From: Shewanella ulleungensis
Lineage (GTDB): Bacteria > Pseudomonadota > Gammaproteobacteria > Enterobacterales > Shewanellaceae
Direction of reading: 5' to 3'
Assembly (NCBI RefSeq): GCF_014648315.1
Contig: NZ_BMQW01000007.1
Span: 62,001-126,000, forward strand
Length of the DNA stretch: 64,000 nt
Shown here: positions 16,543 through 26,232 of the stretch, piece after piece
Layout of the letters: each line of letters starts with the position of its first letter
Numbering within the stretch: the stretch's first letter is position 1
Notes under the pieces: generated by a model
What the model was told of the DNA's origin: nothing
Databases searched by the model: none
The model's input: the letters and a program-made list of their open reading frames with translations, nothing else
Position numbers and translations under genes: made by a program

Positions 16543-17247
16543 ATGACCAGCATTGTCACCTTAGACAACATCAGCAAAGGATTTCGCGATGGTGAGTCAT
16601 TCCATTGTGTGTTGCAGCAGGTCAGCTTAACACTTGAACAGGGGCAAACTATTGCCCTCACAGGCCCTAGTGGCAGTGGTAAAAGCACGTTATTGAACAT
16701 TATTGGTGGCTTTGAAACTATCGATAGCGGCGACATGCTCATTAGTCAAAACAACAGTATGTGCTCGGTAAACCAATGGCAAGACAAGCAATGGAGCCAA
16801 TACCGACGTCAATCTCTTGGAGTGATATTTCAGCAATTTAACTTACTTACACCCCTTAATGTTCGCGACAACATTCAATTTTCATTAGCATTAAATCAAT
16901 TAAGTTGGAGCTCATGGTGTGATGAGTTATGCCATCAGCTAGGGCTCACACCATTGCTAGACCGAAGTGTAGAAAATCTTTCCGGCGGACAACAACAAAG
17001 AGTCGCCATTGCTCGCGCTTTAGCCCATAAACCGCAACTAATTTTAGCCGACGAGCCCACTGGAAACCTAGATCAACATGCCGGTATGCAGGTGATGCAA
17101 TTACTCACCGATCTCGCACAACAAGCCAATTGCTGTATTTTAATGGTAACCCACAGCGAGGAGTGCGCACAGTTTATGCAGCATCGCTGGCACGTTGAAA
17201 ACCAGCAAATTGTAGTCAACCCTATCGATAATAAGCTGCAGGGGTAA
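16543..17247 (+). CDS. ABC transporter ATPase (AttE-like, MacB/LolD type)
   Basis: 234 residues. Walker [10 protein letters not shown] (residues ~45-53), Q-loop FQQFNLL, signature [15 protein letters not shown], Walker [13 protein letters not shown] and the H-loop VTH are all intact. The MacB/LolD/FtsE group powers mechanotransmission rather than classic import. It is followed after 4 bases by an FtsX-type permease and then a CrtC-like lipoprotein, the arrangement of AttEFGH systems. Substrate unknown. Confidence 0.9.
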   Translation: MTSIVTLDNISKGFRDGESFHCVLQQVSLTLEQGQTIALTGPSGSGKSTLLNIIGGFETIDSGDMLISQNNSMCSVNQWQDKQWSQYRRQSLGVIFQQFNLLTPLNVRDNIQFSLALNQLSWSSWCDELCHQLGLTPLLDRSVENLSGGQQQRVAIARALAHKPQLILADEPTGNLDQHAGMQVMQLLTDLAQQANCCILMVTHSEECAQFMQHRWHVENQQIVVNPIDNKLQG

Positions 17248-17251
17248 GTCC

Positions 17252-19804
17252 ATGACAACCCAGTCGACAGCCACAAACCGCTTAATACTGTGCCTACGCT
17301 TGTTTGCTAGCCATTATCGCCATGCGCCATTACAAGCCAGCGCGATTTTACTCGGTATTATGTTGGCTGTGACGTTACTGATTGGGGTATATGCCACCAA
17401 TGAGAATGCCAAGCAAAGTTATGGCAATGTGTCTGAACTGCTTAGCAAACAGGCCCGTTTATCCATTAGCCATCTCACCGAAGACAGTATCGATGAAACA
17501 ATTTATTTTGCTTTAACCAATGCTGGTTTTGACACGATAGCAAGTATTGAAGGTATTGCGACAGATGAACAAGGCAGATTATGGCGTATCAATAGCAGCG
17601 ATATTATTGCCGCTATAAGCAGTGGTATCGCCCAAGATGAGCAATCAAATTCATCGGTGGCCTCAGTTAATATTCCCCTTGGCGAATTATTGTCGGGCCA
17701 ACCTAAAGTGTTAATGTCCGCCAGCCAGCGCGATCGTATCAACAAGGTGACTAATCAGTCGCAAAGCATTACGTTAAATAATACTCCTTTAGATATCATT
17801 ACTATTGATGATCAATGGGGATTAGGCTCCGCCCTACTCGCCGATATTTCACTCGCGCAACCGTTGCTAAACATGCAAGGTAAGCTAAGTTATATTGCAG
17901 TATTTAGTACCGATAAAACTGAAACCGATAACCAGCTTATTGCCCGCCTCAATCAAACACTAACTCGAGCAGGATTCGACAGCAGTACACTGCATTTTTC
18001 AACAAAAACCAGCGAAGGTGAGTCACTTAATGCCTTAACTGCAAGTTTTCATTTAAACCTTGATGCCATGAGCATGCTAGCATTTGTTGTCGGCTTATTT
18101 ATTGCTTATAACGGCGTGCGTTACAGCTTAATGAAACGTCAAAAATTGTTAGTGCAAATTATGCAACAAGGACTCGATCGCCGTAGCGTGATGCTAGCCC
18201 TAAGCATTGAGATTATTATTTTGGTTTTTATTGGCTGCGTATTAGGCTTTATTATAGGTTTGCAGCTATCACAATGGCTTCAACCTATGGTTGCGCTTAC
18301 ATTAGAGCAGCTATACGGCGCAAAATTATTACCCGGTAATTGGCAATGGCAATGGTTTGCTCAAGCGCTCATTCTGACATTATCTGCTGCGTTTGCAGCC
18401 TGTATCCCAATGCTCCTCAGCTTGATAAATACGCCCCTTGCACAAGGATCGCAAAAACAGCCCCAAAATAAACAATTCAATATTATCCACCGACGCCAGT
18501 TTATCATCGCAGTGCTATTGTTATTGCTGTGTACAGTAGCTTTCGCTTTTACTGAACAATATCGTCATAGTCTAGTGTTATTAGGCCTTTTAGTGGTGGC
18601 AATTCCATTGCTACTGCCGCAATGCCTACATTGGGTCGTTAATTTACTCACACCAGCCATGCCCAAAGGGTTATGGCAATATGTGATTGCCGAAACCAAA
18701 GAGATTATCGCACCACTTGCCCTTGCCATGATGGCTATCTTGTTGGCATTGTGTGCCAATATCGCCATGAATACCTTGGTTGGCAGTTTTGAAATCACCT
18801 TAAAAAAATGGCTAGATGCACGCCTGCATGCTGATTTATATATTCGGCCTAATCCGAATCAAATCGATGCATTAATTTTGCTATTAGCTAACGACCCCAA
18901 AGTCGATGCGGTATATGAGCAATGGACCGTTGACAGTAACCTTAATCGCGCTGAAACACCGCAAACACTCATCCCAATTCATTTAGTGAGTCGCGATCAT
19001 ATATCGCTAACTGATACCACAGTATTTAAGTCAACCGCAGATGATTTTTGGCCCGCATTTACTGCAGGTCATAGCATCATGATCAGTGAGCCATTATCGA
19101 TAAAATATCATCTCAACATTGGTGATAAGATTCAACTCTCGCAGTTACAACAACATACATTAACAATTGGTGCGATTTATTACGATTATGGAAACCCTAA
19201 AGGCGAGGTCCTTATTAGTCAGCCATTATGGCAACAATCACCTTTACCAGCTAAACCAATCAGCTTAGCGGTTACCTACCAAGGTGAACTCACTACATTA
19301 CAAAATAACATTAGCCAGCAACTTAACTTGTCATCTGCATATATGTACAGCCAGCAGCGAATTAAAACTGAAGCGATTACCATATTTAATAAAACCTTCT
19401 CGATAACTGTTGTGCTCAATAGTTTAACGTTACTGGTTGCCGCTATTGGTTTATTCAGTGCCTGCGTAATGCTCACCCAAGCTAGGCAAGCGCCACTAGC
19501 ACGCTTGTATGCACTAGGCGTTAGCCGCAGCCAATTGCGGATGATGGTCATAGTGCAAATGCTATTTATCGTATTGTTAACCTGTTTAGTTGCCTTGCCA
19601 ACGGGCGCATTGCTGGGTTATCTACTGATCCATAAAGTAACTTTACAAGCTTTTGGTTGGAGTATCGCGATGATTTGGGATTGGGCCGCCTATGTGCAAG
19701 TCGTCGCCATTGCGGTAGTGAGCTGCTTATTGGCAGTGAGCTTGCCTTTATATTGGCAAACCCGAAAACCATTGATTTCAAGCTTGCAACAGGAAGCACT
19801 ATGA
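17252..19804 (+). CDS. FtsX/MacB-type ABC permease (fused AttFG-like)
   Basis: 850 residues. It has an N-terminal membrane helix (~25-48), a large extracytoplasmic region, a first FtsX-like membrane block (~270-400), a central pair of helices (~420-520), a second extracytoplasmic domain, and a final FtsX block (~720-840, with LARLYALGVSRSQLRMMVIVQML). The duplication suggests AttF and AttG halves fused in one chain. It works with the ATPase 4 bases upstream and the lipoprotein overlapping its 3' end, perhaps moving a lipid-like or hydrophobic molecule. The substrate is not deducible. Confidence 0.88.
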   Translation: MTTQSTATNRLILCLRLFASHYRHAPLQASAILLGIMLAVTLLIGVYATNENAKQSYGNVSELLSKQARLSISHLTEDSIDETIYFALTNAGFDTIASIEGIATDEQGRLWRINSSDIIAAISSGIAQDEQSNSSVASVNIPLGELLSGQPKVLMSASQRDRINKVTNQSQSITLNNTPLDIITIDDQWGLGSALLADISLAQPLLNMQGKLSYIAVFSTDKTETDNQLIARLNQTLTRAGFDSSTLHFSTKTSEGESLNALTASFHLNLDAMSMLAFVVGLFIAYNGVRYSLMKRQKLLVQIMQQGLDRRSVMLALSIEIIILVFIGCVLGFIIGLQLSQWLQPMVALTLEQLYGAKLLPGNWQWQWFAQALILTLSAAFAACIPMLLSLINTPLAQGSQKQPQNKQFNIIHRRQFIIAVLLLLLCTVAFAFTEQYRHSLVLLGLLVVAIPLLLPQCLHWVVNLLTPAMPKGLWQYVIAETKEIIAPLALAMMAILLALCANIAMNTLVGSFEITLKKWLDARLHADLYIRPNPNQIDALILLLANDPKVDAVYEQWTVDSNLNRAETPQTLIPIHLVSRDHISLTDTTVFKSTADDFWPAFTAGHSIMISEPLSIKYHLNIGDKIQLSQLQQHTLTIGAIYYDYGNPKGEVLISQPLWQQSPLPAKPISLAVTYQGELTTLQNNISQQLNLSSAYMYSQQRIKTEAITIFNKTFSITVVLNSLTLLVAAIGLFSACVMLTQARQAPLARLYALGVSRSQLRMMVIVQMLFIVLLTCLVALPTGALLGYLLIHKVTLQAFGWSIAMIWDWAAYVQVVAIAVVSCLLAVSLPLYWQTRKPLISSLQQEAL

Positions 19805-20955
19805 TCTCTCTGACTGATAACAAAGTACGTAGCTTCAGCTTGGCCGCAATTGGTTTGGGCACGATAGGCCTGTCGCTATTGTTATCCGCTTGCGCTCCAG
19901 AGCAAGACACAAAACACAAAGCCACCACCATCAGTACTATGTCTGCACAATCATCGGTGGGTTATAAAGAAGTCATTCAGGGTCAAACATTACAGTTTCC
20001 ACAGGACCATTCTGCACATGAAGATTTTAAAATTGAATGGTGGTATTTAACCGCTAATTTAATCACAGCAAAAGGTGAAGCTGTTGGAGTGCAATGGACT
20101 CAATTTCGTATTGGTATGACACCACCATCAGCGCAAAAAGCAGTAAATAGTAGCGAGTGGAACACAAATCAACTCTATATGGCTCATGCTGCGATAACCT
20201 CTCAAGATGAGCACCTTATTGCCGAAAAATGGTCTCGGGGACACCCCAAATTAGCTAATGTTAACTCGTCGCCTTTTGAAGTGCATCTTAAAAATTGGCA
20301 ATGGTTAAGCCAATCTGATGAGTTATTCCCTGCTCAGCTAACGGTAAAAAATGATACCTTTAACTATCAACTTCAGCTCAATAGCCAGCAACCATTACAA
20401 TTACAAGGTGATAATGGCTATAGTAGTAAAAGTGCCGATCAAGCTGTCGCCTCTTATTATTACAGCCAACCTTTTATAGACGTAACCGGTGAAATTACTC
20501 GTCACGGTGTCACTGAAAAAGTCAGCGGTAAAGCTTGGTTAGATCGTGAATGGAGCTCGCAATTTCTCACTAAAGCTCAACAAGGGTGGGACTGGTTTTC
20601 ACTTAGGTTAAATGACAACTCAACTTTAATGGTATTTAGATTGCGCGGCGAAACAGAACAAGACCATTTCTATAGTGCTAGACGCATGTATGCAGACGGT
20701 AGTGGACGCAATATCAATAGTCGCGATAATCCAAATGATATTGATATGCAGCCGACACAATGGCAACAAACTGCCCTGGGGAATCACCCTATTGCTTGGC
20801 GTATTAAGATTAACAGTGAAGCAATAGATGTTATCACTCAAGCAGTCAATCCTAATAGCGACATGCAGGTATCAACCTCTTATTGGGAAGGCCCGATCAA
20901 TATCCAAGGGAGCCATAAAGGCCAAGGATATATGGAGCTAACAGGGTATCGTTAA
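19801..20955 (+). CDS. CrtC/AttH-like lipocalin-fold lipoprotein
   Basis: 384 residues from the ATG at 19801, which overlaps the permease stop in an ATGA junction; the reading frame is open 48 codons further upstream but inside the permease gene. A lipoprotein signal ends in LLLSAC, with lipidated Cys at residue 31. The mature part is a two-lobed lipocalin-like CrtC-N domain: EWWYLTANLIT, GVQWTQFRIGM, GKAWLDREWSS, GWDWFSLRLND, SYWEGPI. AttH relatives accompany ABC exporters of the AttEFG kind; the CrtC group also includes hydratases acting on hydrophobic molecules. I infer a periplasmic lipid-handling partner. Confidence 0.85.
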   Translation: MISLTDNKVRSFSLAAIGLGTIGLSLLLSACAPEQDTKHKATTISTMSAQSSVGYKEVIQGQTLQFPQDHSAHEDFKIEWWYLTANLITAKGEAVGVQWTQFRIGMTPPSAQKAVNSSEWNTNQLYMAHAAITSQDEHLIAEKWSRGHPKLANVNSSPFEVHLKNWQWLSQSDELFPAQLTVKNDTFNYQLQLNSQQPLQLQGDNGYSSKSADQAVASYYYSQPFIDVTGEITRHGVTEKVSGKAWLDREWSSQFLTKAQQGWDWFSLRLNDNSTLMVFRLRGETEQDHFYSARRMYADGSGRNINSRDNPNDIDMQPTQWQQTALGNHPIAWRIKINSEAIDVITQAVNPNSDMQVSTSYWEGPINIQGSHKGQGYMELTGYR

Positions 20956-21139
20956 TGCCCTGTATCACCAATAAACCTACCTATAAAGAGCTCTGCACTT
21001 ACTACTCAAGTATGCCTAATAGTCCGCAAAAACCGCACAGACACCATAACCTACATTTCAATCAAGGCTAAAACCTAGATCTCATACAGCGCAAGCTTTA
21101 CAAGCAATAGCTAAAACAGGATCAGCCTAATTGTTAAAA

Positions 21140-21155
21140 TGAGATTTACATCACG
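21140..21155. promoter_or_regulatory. CRP-like site upstream of napA
   Basis: TGAGA-N6-TCACG at 21140-21155 matches the CRP consensus TGTGA-N6-TCACA at 8 of 10 positions. CRP is the main activator of anaerobic respiration genes in Shewanella, so a site here is expected. It is centred about 52 bp upstream of the NarP-like element. Confidence 0.45.
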
Positions 21156-21191
21156 CGAAAAAATGTGACCTTGAACAACTATTAACCACTA

Positions 21192-21207
21192 TACCCATTC
21201 GGAGGTA
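21192..21207. promoter_or_regulatory. NarP/NarL-type 7-2-7 site upstream of napA
   Basis: TACCCAT (21192-21198), a two-base spacer, and GGAGGTA (21201-21207) match the NarP/NarL inverted heptamer TACYYMT-N2-AKRRGTA at 13 of 14 positions. A second direct heptamer TACCCAT follows at 21208-21214. The 7-2-7 arrangement is the one NarP requires. Its position about 100 bp before napA makes nitrate or nitrite control likely. The GGAGG also reads as a ribosome binding site for a small ORF. Confidence 0.55.
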
Positions 21208-21212
21208 TACCC

Positions 21213-21386
21213 ATGCTAATAGTAAGGTCTAGACTTATCTTCATCACGTCACCTCCAATGACTATCACGCACCAAGAACAACATTCTAAGAGTGAGGAAC
21301 ACCATGAGCATAAGCCGTCGCGAGTTTTTAAAAGCCAACGCCGCTGCCGCAGCAGCGTCGGCTGTGGGTATCGCTATTCCAATTAA
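21213..21386 (+). CDS. 57-codon ORF overlapping the napA start (possible napD remnant)
   Basis: It begins with ATG 7 bases after a perfect GGAGG and runs out of frame through the first 83 bases of napA. The product has no recognisable domain; its middle ([15 protein letters not shown]) is His/Glu-rich. In NapD-type clusters a NapD chaperone gene of about 80 codons occupies this place. The strong ribosome binding site may have belonged to a napD whose coding part was lost. It may be chance, because the GGAGG also belongs to the NarP-like element. Confidence 0.25.
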   Translation: MLIVRSRLIFITSPPMTITHQEQHSKSEEHHEHKPSRVFKSQRRCRSSVGCGYRYSN

Positions 21387-23787
21387 TATGGTTCATGCCG
21401 CAGAGGGCAAAACTGACATTACATGGGATAAAGCCCCATGTCGTTTCTGTGGTGTCGGCTGTAGCGTATTGGTTGGTACTAAAAATGGCAAAGTGATTGC
21501 CACTAAAGGCGATCCAGAAAGCCCAGTCAATAAAGGCCTAAATTGTATTAAAGGCTATTTTTTATCAAAAATCATGTACGGTAAAGACCGTCTTACCTCG
21601 CCATTGCTCCGAATGAAAGATGGCAAATATGATAAAGAAGGCGAATTCACACCTGTTAGTTGGGATGTCGCATTCGACACCATGGCTGAAAAATGGAAAG
21701 CCAGTATTGCCAAAAAAGGCCCAACCTCTGTTGGGATGTTCGGCTCTGGCCAGTGGACAATTTGGGAAGGTTACGCTGCATCTAAACTTCACAAAGCAGG
21801 CTTCTTGACTAACAACATCGACCCTAATGCGCGTCACTGTATGGCATCTGCGGTAGGTGGCTTTATGCGTACCTTCGGAATCGATGAGCCAATGGGCTGT
21901 TATGACGACATTGAAGCCGGTGACAACTTTGTGCTTTGGGGCGCCAACATGGCAGAAATGCACCCTATTTTATGGGCACGTTTAACTGACCGCCGCTTAA
22001 GCCACAAAGACGCAAAAGTACATGTGCTATCTACCTACGAAAACCGCAGCTTCGATTTAGCTGATAACGCAATGATTTTTAAACCACAAACTGACCTTGT
22101 GATTTTAAACTTTATTGCCAATTACATTATTCAAAACAATGCAGTGAATAAAGACTTTGTTAGTAAACACACTAACTTTGCACTTGGTGTCACCGATATT
22201 GGTTATGGTTTACGCCCTGAACACCCATTAGAAAAGAATGCGAAAAACCCGGGTGATGGTGGTGCTAAACCGATTAGTTTTGAAGAATATGCCAAGTTCG
22301 TAAGTACTTATACCGTTGAATACGCATCAGAAATGAGTGGTGTTCCGGTTGAAAACCTTATCACTATGGCCAAAGCCTACGCCGACCCGAAACAAAAAGT
22401 AATGAGTTTGTGGACCATGGGTATCAACCAACATACTCGTGGTGTATGGGCAAATAACATGCTGTACAACATCCACTTATTAACCGGTAAAATTGCCACA
22501 CCAGGTAACAGTCCATTCTCGCTTACTGGCCAACCATCAGCTTGTGGCACCGCGCGTGAAGTAGGTACATTCTCTCACCGTTTACCCGCAGATATGGTGG
22601 TTAATAACGACAAGCACCGTGAAATTACAGAGAAACTGTGGAAAGTACCAGCTGGCACTATTCCAGCGAAACCAGGGTATCACGCAGTATTGCAAAGTCG
22701 GATGTTGAAAGATGGCAAATTGAATTGTTACTGGACTATGTGTACCAACAACATGCAAGCCGGCCCTAATATCAACGATGAGATTTACCCGGGATTCCGC
22801 AATCCAGAAAACTTTATTGTCGTGTCAGATCCATACCCAACCGTTACCGCAATGGCTGCTGATTTAATTTTACCTACGGCGATGTGGGTAGAAAAAGAAG
22901 GCGCATATGGTAATGCTGAACGCCGCACCCATTTTTGGCATCAACAAGTTAAGCCACCAGAAGGCGCGACTTCAGATTTATGGCAGTTAGTTGAATTCTC
23001 AAAACGCTTTAAAGTGTCAGAAGTATGGCCAGCTGAGTTAATTGCCAAGCAACCAGATGTTGCTGATAAAACCTTATTCGACATATTGTTTGCTAACGGT
23101 GAAATCAACAAATATCCGAAAGAGCAATGCAAAGGTGCATACAACAATGAAAGTGAGCACTTTGGCTTCTATCTACAAAAAGGGATCTTCGAAGAATACG
23201 CCCAATTTGGTCGCGGCCATGCCCACGATTTAGACGCCTTTGACAACTACCATGAAAACCGTGGTAAGCGCTGGCCAGTCATTAATGGTAAAGAAACATT
23301 ACGTCGCTTTGTTGAAGGTAGCGATCCGTATGTTAAAGCAGGCGAAGGCTTCAACTTCTATGGTAAACCAGACGGCAGAGCAGTTATTTTTGCTCTACCT
23401 TACGAACCCGCAGCAGAAGAGCCAAACAAAGAATATGACCTATGGATGTCAACGGGTCGAGTACTTGAGCATTGGCATACTGGCTCAATGACCGCACGCG
23501 TACCTGAACTGCAACGCGCTTATTCTGATGCTCAAATCTTTATGCACCCAGAAGACGCGAAAGTACGTGGCTTACAACGCGGTGACGAAGTTGTGGTTGC
23601 CTCACCACGCGGCGAAGTTAAAACACGTGTTGAAACCAAAGGCCGTAATAAGCCACCTAGAGGCGTCGTCTTTATGCCGTTCTTCGATGCGCGCCAATTA
23701 GTTAACAAGCTATTACTCGATGCAACTGACCCTCTGTCCAAAGAGACAGATTTCAAGAAGTGTCCTGTAAAAGTCATGAAAGCTTAA
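21304..23787 (+). CDS. napA: Periplasmic nitrate reductase catalytic subunit
   Basis: 827 residues from the ATG at 21304, which has GAGGA 6 bases upstream and places the Tat motif SRREFLK at the N-terminus; the GTG at 21292 is less likely. NapA reduces nitrate to nitrite in the periplasm with a Mo-bis-MGD cofactor. The [4Fe-4S] ligands are C46, C49, C53 and C81 (CRFCGVGC and LNCIKG), and the Mo-ligating Cys is C179 in [12 protein letters not shown]. First gene of napAGHB. No napD chaperone gene is adjacent, so NapD must come from elsewhere in the genome. Confidence 0.97.
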   Translation: MSISRREFLKANAAAAAASAVGIAIPINMVHAAEGKTDITWDKAPCRFCGVGCSVLVGTKNGKVIATKGDPESPVNKGLNCIKGYFLSKIMYGKDRLTSPLLRMKDGKYDKEGEFTPVSWDVAFDTMAEKWKASIAKKGPTSVGMFGSGQWTIWEGYAASKLHKAGFLTNNIDPNARHCMASAVGGFMRTFGIDEPMGCYDDIEAGDNFVLWGANMAEMHPILWARLTDRRLSHKDAKVHVLSTYENRSFDLADNAMIFKPQTDLVILNFIANYIIQNNAVNKDFVSKHTNFALGVTDIGYGLRPEHPLEKNAKNPGDGGAKPISFEEYAKFVSTYTVEYASEMSGVPVENLITMAKAYADPKQKVMSLWTMGINQHTRGVWANNMLYNIHLLTGKIATPGNSPFSLTGQPSACGTAREVGTFSHRLPADMVVNNDKHREITEKLWKVPAGTIPAKPGYHAVLQSRMLKDGKLNCYWTMCTNNMQAGPNINDEIYPGFRNPENFIVVSDPYPTVTAMAADLILPTAMWVEKEGAYGNAERRTHFWHQQVKPPEGATSDLWQLVEFSKRFKVSEVWPAELIAKQPDVADKTLFDILFANGEINKYPKEQCKGAYNNESEHFGFYLQKGIFEEYAQFGRGHAHDLDAFDNYHENRGKRWPVINGKETLRRFVEGSDPYVKAGEGFNFYGKPDGRAVIFALPYEPAAEEPNKEYDLWMSTGRVLEHWHTGSMTARVPELQRAYSDAQIFMHPEDAKVRGLQRGDEVVVASPRGEVKTRVETKGRNKPPRGVVFMPFFDARQLVNKLLLDATDPLSKETDFKKCPVKVMKA

Positions 23788-23821
23788 TCAATACTCTAGT
23801 GCATAAACGGAAAGCGATGTT

Positions 23822-24556
23822 ATGAGCAAAACCAATAGCAAATTAGCAAGCGTCAACGGTGTTAACCGCAGACAATTTCTTGCCACAACAGCAAAAGCCA
23901 GTTGTGTAATGGGCATGGTCGGTTTGGGTTTAACCACGGTTGCGACCCAATCACGACAACTTGACCCATTTGCTATTCGCCCACCAGGAGCATTGGCAGA
24001 AGACGATTTTCTCTCAGCATGTGTACGCTGCGGCTTGTGTGTAGAGGCTTGCCCCTACGACACCCTTAAACTGGCACGTTGGTTTGAGGGCGCAGCAACT
24101 GGCACACCATTTTTTACTGCGCGCAACATTGCCTGCGAAATGTGTGATGACATTCCTTGTGTTAAAGCCTGCCCAAGTGGCTCACTTGATCACAAACTGG
24201 AAAATATCGACAACGCAAAAATGGGCATAGCGGTACTGATAGATGAGAAAAACTGTCTTAACTATAGAGGTTTACGCTGTGATGTTTGTTACCGGGTCTG
24301 CCCGCTAATAGACAAAGCCATCACATTAGAACTGCAACGTAATGAAAAAAGCGGCCACCATGCCATGTTTTTACCCACAATTAACCCTGATGTATGCACG
24401 GGATGTGGTAAATGTGAACATGCATGCGTGACAGAACAAGCAGTGATAAAAGTATTACCAAGCCATATCGCAATGGGTAAATCGGCAGCTCATGACACTT
24501 ACCAACACACCGAAGAAACCACACTTGAGATGTTAAATAAGGGGTTATCACTATGA
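23822..24556 (+). CDS. napG: Ferredoxin-type quinol dehydrogenase subunit NapG
   Basis: 244 residues. A Tat signal (NRRQFLATTAKAS) exports a folded iron-sulfur protein to the periplasm. Four Cys clusters of ferredoxin type are visible: CVRCGLCVEACP, CEMCDDIPCVKACP, CDVCYRVCP and CTGCGKCEHAC, for four [4Fe-4S] centres. With NapH it passes electrons from menaquinol towards NapB and NapA. It lies 34 bp after napA and overlaps napH by ATGA. Confidence 0.95.
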   Translation: MSKTNSKLASVNGVNRRQFLATTAKASCVMGMVGLGLTTVATQSRQLDPFAIRPPGALAEDDFLSACVRCGLCVEACPYDTLKLARWFEGAATGTPFFTARNIACEMCDDIPCVKACPSGSLDHKLENIDNAKMGIAVLIDEKNCLNYRGLRCDVCYRVCPLIDKAITLELQRNEKSGHHAMFLPTINPDVCTGCGKCEHACVTEQAVIKVLPSHIAMGKSAAHDTYQHTEETTLEMLNKGLSL

Positions 24557-25467
24557 GCAGTAAACATAGTTCAACCTCTAAATTAGCTACACGTTTTGCT
24601 AGCGACGCTGTTGAAGAATTAGGATGGTGGCGATCGCATCGTTTTCTTATTCTTCGCAGATTATCGCAATTAAGCATATTGAGCTTATTTGCCGTTGGCC
24701 CTTTTTTTGGCTTATGGCTTTTTAAAGGTAATCTCTCAAGCAGTTTATTTCTGGACACAGTCCCATTAAGTGACCCCTTAGTCACATTGCAAGTGCTTAT
24801 GAGTGGCCATTGGCCTGAATTAAGCCTATTACTTGGCGCTATCATTGTTGTTGGCGTATACGCCCTATTAGGCGGAAGAGTATTTTGCAGTTGGGTATGT
24901 CCAGTGAATATCATCACAGATTTGGCAAGTTGGGTTAGGCGAACACTATCATTGCCTCGCACCAGTGAAATACCGCAAAACCTGCGTTATTACATGCTAA
25001 CACTTGTGTTGATATTACCAATTTTCACAGGCTTTGCCGTGTGGGAATGGTTGAACCCAGTACCAATTATCTACCGTGCACTATTGTTTGGCACAAGCAG
25101 TGGATTGTGGATATTGGTCGTGATCTTTTTACTCGACACCTTTGTGGTTGAGCGGGCTTGGTGTAGCCACTTATGTCCTACTGGGGCGTTATTTTCACTA
25201 ATCGGTAAAGTGAGTCCAGTAAAAATTGCTGCAGTGCGTGCCGAGGCATGCAATAACTGTATGGATTGTTTTACTGTCTGCCCTGAGCGCCAGGTTTTAA
25301 AACCTGTCCTGAAAAAAGGCAGCATCCAACCACTTATACTCGATAGTGACTGTACTTTGTGTGGCCGTTGTATTGATGTTTGTGCACCGCGCGTATTCCA
25401 ATATGAAAACCGATTTAATTCAAAATATTCGAACAGAATTCCTCTTAAGGTGGAGAGCCAGTTATGA
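24553..25467 (+). CDS. napH: Membrane quinol dehydrogenase subunit NapH
   Basis: 304 residues, with four main membrane helices (~40-60, ~90-110, ~140-160, ~180-200). Two Cys-x3-CP motifs face the cytoplasm (CSWVCPVN and CSHLCPTG), and the C-terminus carries two ferredoxin motifs (CNNCMDCFTVCP and CTLCGRCIDVC). It oxidises quinol and hands electrons to NapG. It overlaps both neighbours (ATGA at napG and at napB), so translation is coupled. Confidence 0.95.
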   Translation: MSSKHSSTSKLATRFASDAVEELGWWRSHRFLILRRLSQLSILSLFAVGPFFGLWLFKGNLSSSLFLDTVPLSDPLVTLQVLMSGHWPELSLLLGAIIVVGVYALLGGRVFCSWVCPVNIITDLASWVRRTLSLPRTSEIPQNLRYYMLTLVLILPIFTGFAVWEWLNPVPIIYRALLFGTSSGLWILVVIFLLDTFVVERAWCSHLCPTGALFSLIGKVSPVKIAAVRAEACNNCMDCFTVCPERQVLKPVLKKGSIQPLILDSDCTLCGRCIDVCAPRVFQYENRFNSKYSNRIPLKVESQL

Positions 25468-25889
25468 AAAAATTAATCACTTTAGCAGCAATAATGCTAG
25501 CGATTAGCGCTTATTCAGGCCAACAAGCACATGCCAATCCTGAGCCAGTAAAATTGTCATCACTCGCCGGTGAGTCACAAGTTACCGATGTGCGACCCGC
25601 AGATGACATGCCCGTTTATCCAAATCGAGGTAAGTCGATTGAGCGTACTTTTGTACATCAACCGCCGATTATTCCGCATAAAGCAACGTACTCAATTAAT
25701 GCAGATAAGAATGGTTGTTTAAGCTGCCACAGTTGGGATAAAGCTAAACGTATGAAGGCGACTCCAGTTGACACATCGCACGTATTGGACGACAAAGGCA
25801 CTGTGAAAGGGATGTACTATTTTTGCGATCAGTGCCATGTACCACAAGCTGAAAACAAGCAGCAACTGGTCGAAAACACCTTTAACTAG
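25464..25889 (+). CDS. napB: Diheme cytochrome c NapB
   Basis: 141 residues. Sec signal peptide MKKLITLAAIMLAISAYS...AHA, then two CxxCH heme c sites, CLSCH and CDQCH, with the family motif PPIIPHKATYSINADKNGCLSCH. It is the direct electron donor to NapA in the periplasm. Last gene of the operon; a strong terminator follows. Confidence 0.96.
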   Translation: MKKLITLAAIMLAISAYSGQQAHANPEPVKLSSLAGESQVTDVRPADDMPVYPNRGKSIERTFVHQPPIIPHKATYSINADKNGCLSCHSWDKAKRMKATPVDTSHVLDDKGTVKGMYYFCDQCHVPQAENKQQLVENTFN

Positions 25890-25914
25890 TCCATTATTCC
25901 CCCGATGATGACTT

Positions 25915-25939
25915 AAGCCGCTTGCATTACAAGCGGCTT
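25915..25939 (+). terminator. Terminator of the nap operon
   Basis: Stem AAGCCGCTTG (25915-25924) / CAAGCGGCTT (25930-25939), five-base loop, followed by TTTTTG. Confidence 0.93.
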
Positions 25940-25978
25940 TTTTTGTCTATAAATTATCCAGATTTGAGACCTATAAAA

Positions 25979-25998
25979 AACCCAGCTTATGCTGGGTT
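25979..25998 (-). terminator. Terminator overlapping the stop of the 50-residue ORF
   Basis: Stem AACCCAGC (25979-25986) / GCTGGGTT (25991-25998) with a four-base loop that contains the TAA stop codon, followed on the minus strand by a T-run. Such compact gene ends support the small ORF being expressed. Confidence 0.85.
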
Positions 25999-26139
25999 GA
26001 TGGTTTGCTGTGCTTGTTCTGTGGCTTGTGAATTAGGCTCTGCTGCAGTTTGTGATGCATTTGAAGATTTCACTTCACTCTGTACAGGCATCGCAGCTTG
26101 CCACAATGCGCCAACCCATAAACTTGAAATTGATTTCAT
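25987..26139 (-). CDS. 50-residue small protein, function unknown
   Basis: Encodes 50 residues starting MKSISSLWVGALWQAAMP and ending in a Ser/Gln/Thr/Ala-rich tail (SSNASQTAAEPNSQATEQAQ). A perfect AAGGAG lies 8 bases before the ATG, and a terminator hairpin contains its stop codon. These two signals flank the frame exactly, which argues for a real gene although it is shorter than usual annotation limits. A short hydrophobic N-terminus might be a weak membrane anchor or signal. It is divergent from the LysR gene at 26233, sharing a 93-bp gap. Confidence 0.65.
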   Translation of the reverse strand: MKSISSLWVGALWQAAMPVQSEVKSSNASQTAAEPNSQATEQAQQTINPA

Positions 26140-26232
26140 GACCGTTACTCCTTTTTGTTAACGAGTTCAAAGTAATCGTTTACGGTTTATCAGTAAAATG
26201 AATAATTACCTTAGCCTAGATTCCATTTAAGC

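Noticed and set aside
19657..19800. 48-codon N-terminal extension of the AttH-like lipoprotein
   Set aside because: Lies inside the permease gene; the lipoprotein signal begins at the ATG at 19801, which overlaps the permease stop.
24381..24962. Minus-strand ORF of 193 codons across napG and napH
   Set aside because: Antisense to two well-supported genes whose protein motifs are unambiguous; composition is that of a shadow frame.
25922..26161. Plus-strand ORF of 79 codons downstream of napB
   Set aside because: It runs through the nap terminator and is antisense to the 50-residue ORF, which has a perfect ribosome binding site and its own terminator. It has no start signal.
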